The position numbers were made by a program, and so were the translations under genes. Of a stretch of DNA of 13,747 nt, positions 1-5,505 are shown in pieces. Every line of letters begins with the position of its first letter. Within the stretch, counting starts at the first letter, position 1. The notes beneath the pieces were generated by a model. That model did no database searches, was not told the origin of the DNA, and saw nothing but the letters and a program-made list of their open reading frames with translations. Source of the DNA: Candidatus Gerdarchaeota archaeon (lineage in GTDB: Archaea > Asgardarchaeota > Heimdallarchaeia > JABLTI01); assembly GCA_016839405.1 (NCBI GenBank), contig JAEOUJ010000085.1, positions 1 through 13,747 on the forward strand, read 5' to 3'.

Positions 1-884
1 ACATTATTTAGTAATGTTGGAATGCAGAATCTTCCTTTAACACATATACCAGTCTTCATGGTTTTATAGTCAGGATCTGGACGCATACCAACTATTCGAC
101 CCCATTTCACATCAATTTCAAATCGACAACCTTTGTCACATAAGATGCATGTTGTTCTTACTTGATCGTCTGGACATTCATACCATTTCTGTCCTCGGGC
201 AGATAATGCTCCAGTTGGGCAAACATCTATACATTGTCCACAGAATTTACAATCTGTTTCTAAATGTGGTTTTTCAAATGAAGTGCCTACCTTAGTGCCA
301 TGTCCTCTTTTTGTGAAAACAAGTATATTCGCTCCTTCAACATCTTGGCAAACTCTTACACATCGACCACAATGAATACATAAATTATAATCTCTATCGA
401 AGAAAGGATCATTTCTTTCTATTGGTATTTCTTTGTAGAATAATGGAAATCTGATGCTCTTAAAATTCAATTCATCGCCTACTAATCGGACTTCACACAT
501 TTCTTTATTTGGACAAGTGTTACATCCAGTTATTACACCAGCTTTCATTATACCAGAATTGAATTTATCACAATGGTCTGCTTGGTCACACATCATACAA
601 CTACTTGGGTGCTCTGAAAGTATTAATTCAAAGACCGCTCTACGTAATTTCTTGATTTCAAGGCTATCAGTTGTTATGACCATTCCATCTCTAACAGGTG
701 TTGTACAAGAATTCATGAATCCTCGTGTTCCATGAACTTTTACCATACATAATCTGCAAGCTCCAAATGAAGGCAGTCGTTCATGAGCGCAAAGACTTGG
801 TATGTGAATGCCATTATCTCGAGCAGTTTCGAGAATTGTTTTACCTTCTACATATCTAACTTCTTTACCATTTATTACAATCAT
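1..884 (-). CDS. NuoG/FdhA-type molybdopterin oxidoreductase, N-terminal part (cut by window edge)
   Basis: The first 294 residues are visible; the gene continues beyond position 1. Seen in order: a plant-type 2Fe-2S domain (C32, C43, C46, C60); a NuoG-like His-Cys3 site (H92, C96, C99, C105); an extra cysteine triad (C121, C124, C130); two 4Fe-4S clusters (C169/C172/C175/C179 and C212/C215/C218/C222); and a C-x2-C-x3-C-x27-C motif (C246, C249, C253, C281) ending in CVKGRF. The last motif is the 4Fe-4S site that precedes the bis-MGD cofactor domain in formate dehydrogenases. [FeFe]-hydrogenase HydA would have H-cluster motifs there instead. The inferred role is the cytosolic catalytic subunit of an NAD-linked formate dehydrogenase-like complex with the NuoE/NuoF proteins upstream. 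The ATG overlaps the nuoF stop by 4 bp (ATGA), suggesting coupled translation. NuoG-like or other Mo/W enzymes remain possible because the catalytic domain is outside the window. Confidence 0.88.
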   Translation of the reverse strand, partial: MIVINGKEVRYVEGKTILETARDNGIHIPSLCAHERLPSFGACRLCMVKVHGTRGFMNSCTTPVRDGMVITTDSLEIKKLRRAVFELILSEHPSSCMMCDQADHCDKFNSGIMKAGVITGCNTCPNKEMCEVRLVGDELNFKSIRFPLFYKEIPIERNDPFFDRDYNLCIHCGRCVRVCQDVEGANILVFTKRGHGTKVGTSFEKPHLETDCKFCGQCIDVCPTGALSARGQKWYECPDDQVRTTCILCDKGCRFEIDVKWGRIVGMRPDPDYKTMKTGICVKGRFCIPTLLNN

Positions 885-2749
885 GCTTCAACGTCCACCT
901 TGTCAATTTTTCTTATTGCTTTTGCAGGGCAATTTGTATAGCAAACATCACATTTGATACATTTGCTTATGTCAATTACATGCAATTTCTTCTTCTCACC
1001 TGTAACAGCTCCTACAGGACATCTTTTCCTGCAAATTTCACATCCTATGCATGTCTCCTCATCCACTTGGTATACGAAAAGCTCTTTGCAAACTTTCGCT
1101 GGGCATTTCCTATCAAGAACATGAGCTCTATATTCATCTCTGAAATAAGTTAGAGTTGTTATCACAGGATTTGGAGCTGTTTTTCCAAGACCACATAAAG
1201 ATGCTTCTGTAATTGTATGGGCTAATTCCTCTAATAACTCAAAATGATCGATATTAGCTTCTCCTCGAGTAATTTCTTCTAGAAGATCGAGTAATTGTTT
1301 ATTTCCTATTCTACATGGTACACATTTACCACAAGATTCTGCTTCTGTGAATTTCAAGAAATATTTTGCTAAATCGACAACACATGTTTCATTATCAATT
1401 ACAACTATACCGCCTGAACCCATAATAGCTCCAAGTTTTGTTAGTTCTTCATAATCTAATGGTTCATCAATAAATGCAGCAGGAATAGTTCCTCCAGATG
1501 GTCCCCCTACCTGTATTGCTTTGAAAACCTTTTCTTCTGCAACACCACCACCTATATTGAAAATTACTTCACGTAATGTTGTTCCTAATGGCACTTCGAT
1601 TAAACCAGTTCGTTTTATTTTTCCTACTAGTGAAAATGTCTTTGTTCCTTTTGATTGCTCTGTCCCAAATTTTGCATACCATTCTTTACCCATTCTTAAA
1701 ATATTTGGCACTGTTCCTAATGTTTCCACATTGTTTATTACTGTTGGCTTCCCCCAAACACCTTCCTCTGATGGGTAGGGAGGTTTTTGTCTTGGCATTC
1801 CTCGATCACCTTCTACTGAAGCCATAAGTGCTGTTTCTTCACCACATACAAATGCACCAGCACCTTTCTTAATTTCAATGTCAAAATTAAAATCATTATT
1901 GAGAATGTTCTCACCTAAGAATCCTCGGTCCTTCATATCAGCTATTGCTTTCACAAATCGTTTAATGGCTAATGGATATTCAGCTCGACAATACACATAT
2001 CCTTTTTGAGCTCCAATAGCATAAGCTCCTATGACCATGCCTTCAAGAACAGAATGCGGATCACCTTCTATTAGAGATCTATTCATGAATGCTCCCGGAT
2101 CGCCTTCATCAGCATTACAAATAATATATTTCTCAGCTTCTTTTTCCTTTCTAGTTAATTTCCATTTTAATCCTGTTGGAAAACCAGCTCCACCTCTCCC
2201 ACGAAGACCTGCATCTGAAACAATTTTAATTACTTCATCTGGACTTACAGTAAGAGCATTTTTTAATCCCAGATATCCATCCATAGCAAGATAATGATCT
2301 ATACTACTTGGATCAATAATACCACAATTTCGCAAAACAATACGTTTTTGATTTTTTAACATAGGATGTTCCCATAGAGAGGGAATGCCTTCTAATCCAT
2401 TTCCACTTAGAGTGCCAATTGCTTTATCTGCTTGCAAATCACCTTTTACTAAATAATTTTCAACTAATTCTTGCGCTTGCCTTTCTTGCACATTGCCATA
2501 AAGAATTGTTGGTGAACCTTTTTTCTGAATACCAATTATTGGTTCAAGATAGCAAGGACCAATGCATCCTACTTCAATAATATCATGTGGCACTTCTTTT
2601 GCTATTCCCTTAATTTGGTTGATAACTGGTATAACTCCAGCTGCTCTTCCACATGATGCAGCACCAGCATAAATTACTGGTTTCTTTTGATTTTGTAGCG
2701 CTTCCCAGGATGCTTTTGCATCCTTTACCATGGAATAAAAACTGCTCAT
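881..2749 (-). CDS. NuoF/HydB-type NADH-binding flavoprotein subunit with C-terminal 2x[4Fe-4S] domain
   Basis: This 622-residue soluble subunit has the layout and length of HydB/HndC-type diaphorase subunits. It has an N-terminal thioredoxin-like 2Fe-2S domain (about 20-100; C33, C62, C66), then the FMN/NADH-binding NuoF core with GRGGAGFPTG at 184-193. An SLBB-like region follows, then a 4Fe-4S site (C473, C476, C479, C519), then a two-cluster ferredoxin domain (C567/C570/C573/C577 and C597/C600/C603/C607). H543, C549 and C554 lie where electron-bifurcating HydB has a zinc site; that assignment is from memory of the family. It should oxidise or reduce NAD(H) at FMN and pass electrons to the NuoG/FdhA-like subunit and to ferredoxin. 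The C-terminal ferredoxin extension, absent from ordinary complex I NuoF, fits a bifurcating type. The first 2Fe-2S motif shows three cysteines rather than four. It overlaps both neighbours by 4 bp (ATGA), so the three genes form one operon. Confidence 0.95.
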   Translation of the reverse strand: MSSFYSMVKDAKASWEALQNQKKPVIYAGAASCGRAAGVIPVINQIKGIAKEVPHDIIEVGCIGPCYLEPIIGIQKKGSPTILYGNVQERQAQELVENYLVKGDLQADKAIGTLSGNGLEGIPSLWEHPMLKNQKRIVLRNCGIIDPSSIDHYLAMDGYLGLKNALTVSPDEVIKIVSDAGLRGRGGAGFPTGLKWKLTRKEKEAEKYIICNADEGDPGAFMNRSLIEGDPHSVLEGMVIGAYAIGAQKGYVYCRAEYPLAIKRFVKAIADMKDRGFLGENILNNDFNFDIEIKKGAGAFVCGEETALMASVEGDRGMPRQKPPYPSEEGVWGKPTVINNVETLGTVPNILRMGKEWYAKFGTEQSKGTKTFSLVGKIKRTGLIEVPLGTTLREVIFNIGGGVAEEKVFKAIQVGGPSGGTIPAAFIDEPLDYEELTKLGAIMGSGGIVVIDNETCVVDLAKYFLKFTEAESCGKCVPCRIGNKQLLDLLEEITRGEANIDHFELLEELAHTITEASLCGLGKTAPNPVITTLTYFRDEYRAHVLDRKCPAKVCKELFVYQVDEETCIGCEICRKRCPVGAVTGEKKKLHVIDISKCIKCDVCYTNCPAKAIRKIDKVDVEA

Positions 2750-3303
2750 TTATTGCCACCACTCTTTGATTCTTTTTCTTTGATTTCTTTGCGATAATTC
2801 CGCAAAATTTTATTGACTTTAGCAGCAGTCATATTTCCATAGACATCATCATCAATAAGCATCACAGGTGCTAAAGCACAGCAACCCAAACAGTAAACAC
2901 TTTCAAGACTGAATAATTCATCTTCTGTTGTTTCACCAGATTTAATACTCAAATCTCTTGATAATTTGTCAAGTAATGATTGTGCTCCTAGAACATGACA
3001 AGCAGTTCCCATACAAACTCGAATAATATGTTTTCCTGGCTTTATGAATTTGAATTGGGAATAAAATGTTGCGACGCCATATACATGATGTTCAGAAATT
3101 TTCAACTCTTTAGCAATATGTGTTATGATTTTTTCTGGTAAATAATTAAATTCTTCTTGTGTATCTTGAAGTATTTGGATGAGATTCCTAGGATCATAAT
3201 TATAAGCTTCAAGAATTTTAGCTAGTTTACTAATTGCTTTAGAGTTGAGCTCAAAATCTTGTTTAACTACTCTACTTGTGCTATTCGTGCTCATAAGAGG
3301 CAT
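2746..3303 (-). CDS. NuoE/HydC-type [2Fe-2S] thioredoxin-like subunit
   Basis: This 185-residue protein is of usual NuoE/HydC length. An N-terminal helical region (about 20-85) includes the family signature around VYGVATFYSQF (74-84). A thioredoxin-like ferredoxin domain follows with ligands C97, C102, C138 and C142 (C-x4-C and C-x3-C). It holds the 2Fe-2S cluster next to FMN in the NuoF partner. The stop codon overlaps the nuoF start (ATGA). Two starts are possible. The ATG at 3303 lies about 26 bp from a TATA-like box and would give a nearly leaderless mRNA. The in-frame ATG at 3294 (M4) has GAGG 9 bases upstream and fits ribosome binding better. The zinc-ribbon gene ends 42 bp upstream on the same strand, so read-through from it is also possible. 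Confidence 0.95.
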   Translation of the reverse strand: MPLMSTNSTSRVVKQDFELNSKAISKLAKILEAYNYDPRNLIQILQDTQEEFNYLPEKIITHIAKELKISEHHVYGVATFYSQFKFIKPGKHIIRVCMGTACHVLGAQSLLDKLSRDLSIKSGETTEDELFSLESVYCLGCCALAPVMLIDDDVYGNMTAAKVNKILRNYRKEIKEKESKSGGNK

Positions 3304-3320
3304 CCTCGTAGTTTTAGAAG

Positions 3321-3332
3321 CTATATTTATAT
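3321..3332 (-). promoter_or_regulatory. Candidate TATA box for nuoE
   Basis: On the minus strand this reads ATATAAATATAG, preceded by purines (AGGCCAAG). It lies in the 42-bp gap between the zinc-ribbon gene and nuoE, centred about 26 bp from the ATG at 3303, the expected distance for an archaeal TATA box and a leaderless start. AT-rich background makes chance matches common. Confidence 0.4.
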
Positions 3333-3345
3333 CTTGGCCTTGTTT

Positions 3346-4134
3346 TTACCAAGCATTACTATCTTCTAATAAAACAGATTCCATATCATCAGCACTTAAT
3401 CCATGCCAATGACAACCCTTCTTTGCACAGAAGTAGAAATCCACTAATTTTGTTACTGCAGCAACATCTAAATTGACAACTTGTGAACCACATAAATTGC
3501 ATTTTTTATCTTCAACAATTAAGCTTCGTTCACAATTTGGACATTTTATATCTTTGGCAATGGAACCTTCTGGTATATCAATTGTTGATTTATTTGTAAA
3601 GAGATTCAAATATGGGCTTAGCATTAATTCGCCAGTTTCACCTTCTTGATTGATTACTATAAATTTAACAATATTTCCATCAGCATTACTTTTGTGACAA
3701 TGAGGACAGAATGTTCTAAGATAAGTACCACTTTCAAGCATTTCTTTTTTAACTTTAAAGTAATCAAGATAATCCAAGTCTTCAACTTCAATTGTATGAT
3801 GTTTGCATCCTGATTTAGAACAGAATTTTACAATACCAATACCTTCTATATTCAAAGGTACCATTTTCGAAGAACAGTCTTCACATTTTATATCAGAAGT
3901 AATCTGATTTTGGCAATTTGGACATGTGAATTTGTATTCCTGATCCTGCACGATTTCCATATCAGAATCAATATTATAACTGCCATAATAGGAACTTAAC
4001 CATATTGTTCCTTTATTGCCATTATCTGAAATCTCCAATTTAATGCTGGGTTTTCCATCAACTAACTTTTCTTTATCCATTAATGATTTACTACATATCG
4101 GACACCAAACGGTTAATGATATTAAGTCATTCAT
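3346..4134 (-). CDS. Tandem-repeat zinc-ribbon protein, paralogue of the upstream gene
   Basis: This 262-residue protein is not one I recognise as a named family. Its two halves have the same cysteine plan. Half 1 has C11/C14, C71/C74, C84/C87 and C105/C110 followed by H112/H113. Half 2 has C143/C146, C198/C201, C212/C215 and C236/C241 followed by H242/H244. Between the first and second CxxC of each half is a cysteine-free stretch, probably beta-rich, with a shared core (LSSYYGSYN at 46-54, LSPYLNLF at 172-179). This predicts up to four zinc-ribbon or rubredoxin-like metal sites and no redox cofactor domain. There is no signal peptide or membrane segment, so it should be cytosolic. AGGGGG lies 7 bases before the ATG. 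It ends 42 bp before nuoE on the same strand, which suggests a link to the Fe-S oxidoreductase, for example as assembly factor, structural partner or regulator; this is inference. Confidence 0.85.
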   Translation of the reverse strand: MNDLISLTVWCPICSKSLMDKEKLVDGKPSIKLEISDNGNKGTIWLSSYYGSYNIDSDMEIVQDQEYKFTCPNCQNQITSDIKCEDCSSKMVPLNIEGIGIVKFCSKSGCKHHTIEVEDLDYLDYFKVKKEMLESGTYLRTFCPHCHKSNADGNIVKFIVINQEGETGELMLSPYLNLFTNKSTIDIPEGSIAKDIKCPNCERSLIVEDKKCNLCGSQVVNLDVAAVTKLVDFYFCAKKGCHWHGLSADDMESVLLEDSNAW

Positions 4135-4148
4135 ATACTAGCCCCCTG

Positions 4149-4173
4149 GTTAAAAGTTAAGTTAATTTTTAAC
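4149..4173. repeat. Short inverted repeat upstream of zinc-ribbon gene
   Basis: GTTAAAA (4149-4155) and TTTTAAC (4167-4173) form a 7-bp inverted repeat with 11 bases between; GTTAA also occurs three times in a row here. It lies 15-39 bp before the ATG of the zinc-ribbon gene at 4134, where an operator could sit. It could equally be AT-rich chance. Confidence 0.3.
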
Positions 4174-4305
4174 GATGTAGTGAGTATTTTTATGGAATTG
4201 TGGTTTATGATATGCTTAACTTTTACTTTTTTCATTATATGTAGTATTGTTATTATATAATTTTTATTAGTAAAGATTATAAAATTAGAAAAATATCAGC
4301 AATGG

Positions 4306-4313
4306 ATTTATAA
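4306..4313 (-). promoter_or_regulatory. Candidate TATA box between the two zinc-ribbon genes
   Basis: TTTATAAA, a self-complementary TATA-like octamer, lies in the 220-bp gap between the paralogues. If used on the minus strand it would start transcription near 4280 and leave a leader of about 145 bases. The long gap suggests that the second zinc-ribbon gene has its own promoter, but the exact box is uncertain. Confidence 0.25.
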
Positions 4314-4354
4314 AGAGATAATTTTGAAGAAAGAAAAAAATGGGAGTAGAGGGA

Positions 4355-5200
4355 TTACCAATACTCACTATCTTGAATAAGAACAAAATTCATATCTTTT
4401 TGATTTAGGTTATGCCAATGGCAGCCTTTTTTAGAACAGAAGTAGAAATCAATCATTCTACGTATTGCTGCCACTTCAACATCAACAGCAGGTGAGCCAC
4501 ACTCTTCACAAACAATGTCTTTTGCAATTAAACTTTTATTGCAAAATGGGCATTGAATATCTTCAACAATAGCACCTTCTGGAATATAAACAGTTGATTT
4601 ATTATGAAAGACATTCAAGTAGGGACTTAACATTAGATAACCTACTTCGTTGTTCTCATTTTTAATTTTAAAAACAACTGATCCTTTTTCTATTAAACCA
4701 CTTTCACAATGTGGGCAATAAATTCTAAGAAAGGTTCCACTCTTGATTAATTCTTTCTCGGTCTCTTTTTCAGCTTCAGTATGGATTTCAACAACATTTG
4801 AATTTCCAATGTTATTTTGAAAATAATCATGAATAAGTGATAAATCATTAAATTCTACATTATGATTTTTGCATCCTGCACGTGAGCAAAATCTAACAAT
4901 CCCACCTTCACTTATATTTAGTGGAATTAATTTAGCTGAACATTCAGAACATTTAATTTTCGATATAATTTCTTTCTCACAATGTGGGCAGTTAAATTTG
5001 TATCTTGTTCCTTTCATTATTTCAATATCTGTTGAATAATTATAACTTCCATAAAAAGAGCTTAAACGAATAATTCCTTTATCATCTTTTGATGAAATGT
5101 TTAACTTTATACTTGGAATGTCATCAACCAATTCTTTAGTATCCATTAAAGATTTATTACAATGAGGACAATTTACTTTTAATGAAATATAACTATACAT
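4355..5200 (-). CDS. Tandem-repeat zinc-ribbon protein, paralogue of the downstream gene
   Basis: This 281-residue protein is closely similar to the 262-residue protein next to it; the first half keeps identical cysteine numbering. Half 1 has C11/C14, C71/C74, C84/C87, C105/C110 and H113. Half 2 has C162/C165, C217/C220, C231/C234, C255/C260 and H261/H263. The difference in length is mostly a 19-residue longer, glutamate-rich linker between the halves (about 129-153). Both proteins end in an acidic stretch with a terminal tryptophan, and both have a CHWH motif in the last ribbon. GGGTG lies 9 bases before the ATG. It is the first gene of the leftward group, and 305 bp separate it from the divergent hdrA fusion. 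The family is unrecognised: metal binding is strongly supported, function is not. A link to the neighbouring redox enzymes is inferred from position only. Confidence 0.85.
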   Translation of the reverse strand: MYSYISLKVNCPHCNKSLMDTKELVDDIPSIKLNISSKDDKGIIRLSSFYGSYNYSTDIEIMKGTRYKFNCPHCEKEIISKIKCSECSAKLIPLNISEGGIVRFCSRAGCKNHNVEFNDLSLIHDYFQNNIGNSNVVEIHTEAEKETEKELIKSGTFLRIYCPHCESGLIEKGSVVFKIKNENNEVGYLMLSPYLNVFHNKSTVYIPEGAIVEDIQCPFCNKSLIAKDIVCEECGSPAVDVEVAAIRRMIDFYFCSKKGCHWHNLNQKDMNFVLIQDSEYW

Positions 5201-5270
5201 ATTTTTTACACCCGTAATTTACTTCATTTTTGATATCATGTTTAATTATTAATTATTTATTATATTCTTG

Positions 5271-5278
5271 CTTTTATA
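5271..5278 (-). promoter_or_regulatory. Candidate TATA box for the leftward zinc-ribbon/nuoEF genes
   Basis: On the minus strand this reads TATAAAAG, a strong match to an archaeal TATA box. Transcription would start near 5248, giving a leader of about 48 bases that includes the GGGTG site before the ATG at 5200. Confidence 0.5.
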
Positions 5279-5282
5279 CACT

Positions 5283-5297
5283 TTAAGTATTACTTAA
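5283..5297. repeat. Perfect 15-bp palindrome next to the leftward TATA box
   Basis: TTAAGTA, a single central T, then TACTTAA: a perfect 7-bp inverted repeat. It lies 4 bases upstream of the minus-strand TATA box, overlapping the usual BRE/activator position. This is where a dimeric winged-helix regulator would bind. No second perfect copy was seen in the window. Confidence 0.45.
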
Positions 5298-5364
5298 TGC
5301 TGAGTAAATACAAATATTTGATTTTATTAAGTCATTTTAAGAATAAGATAAACTATAAGCTAAA

Positions 5365-5374
5365 TTTATAAAAG
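5365..5374 (+). promoter_or_regulatory. Candidate TATA box for hdrA fusion
   Basis: TTTATAAAAG, a good archaeal TATA match, would start transcription near 5395-5400 and give a leader of about 110 bases. A weaker box, TTTATAT at 5431-5437, would give a leader of about 45 bases. Which is used cannot be told from sequence. Confidence 0.4.
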
Positions 5375-5490
5375 TAATCTGTAATATATGTGGTAATAAA
5401 AAATTTGCTTTATAGGTTGTATTTTTAGATTTTATATCAAGATTATAACCTCCACAAAAAATAGAAGAAAAGATGAGAAAAATTAGCCAT

Positions 5491-5496
5491 AGGAGT
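5491..5496 (+). promoter_or_regulatory. Ribosome-binding site that fixes the TTG start of hdrA
   Basis: AGGAGT, complementary to the 16S rRNA 3' end, lies 9 bases before a TTG codon at 5506. An in-frame stop (TAA at 5500-5502) excludes an upstream start, and the next in-frame ATG is dozens of codons into the conserved HdrA domain. TTG is therefore the start. Confidence 0.75.
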
Positions 5497-5505
5497 AATT
5501 AAACC

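Larger units (their letters stand above)
5201..5505. other. Divergent promoter region between zinc-ribbon gene and hdrA fusion
   Basis: This 305-bp, very AT-rich gap contains no credible gene. For the leftward genes it holds a TATA-like box at 5271-5278 and a palindrome at 5283-5297. For the rightward hdrA fusion it holds TATA-like boxes at 5365-5374 and about 5431-5437, and an AGGAGT ribosome-binding site at 5491-5496. The arrangement would allow joint control of the two divergent units. Confidence 0.6.

Noticed and set aside
454..735. Open frame on the plus strand opposite the NuoG/FdhA-like gene
   Set aside because: It is antisense to a frame with clear conserved Fe-S motifs and its product resembles nothing known; a shadow.
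1..884. HydA-type [FeFe]-hydrogenase for the partial gene
   Set aside because: After the two ferredoxin clusters comes a C-x2-C-x3-C-x27-C motif with CVKGRF, typical of molybdopterin enzymes, instead of H-cluster motifs.
881..3303. Part of respiratory complex I
   Set aside because: No membrane subunit is present, and the NuoF subunit has the N-terminal thioredoxin-like and C-terminal ferredoxin extensions of soluble HydB-type proteins.
4192..4260. A 22-codon plus-strand reading frame with a hydrophobic, membrane-like product in the gap between the zinc-ribbon genes
   Set aside because: Very short, no convincing ribosome-binding site, and AT-rich DNA yields such hydrophobic frames by chance.
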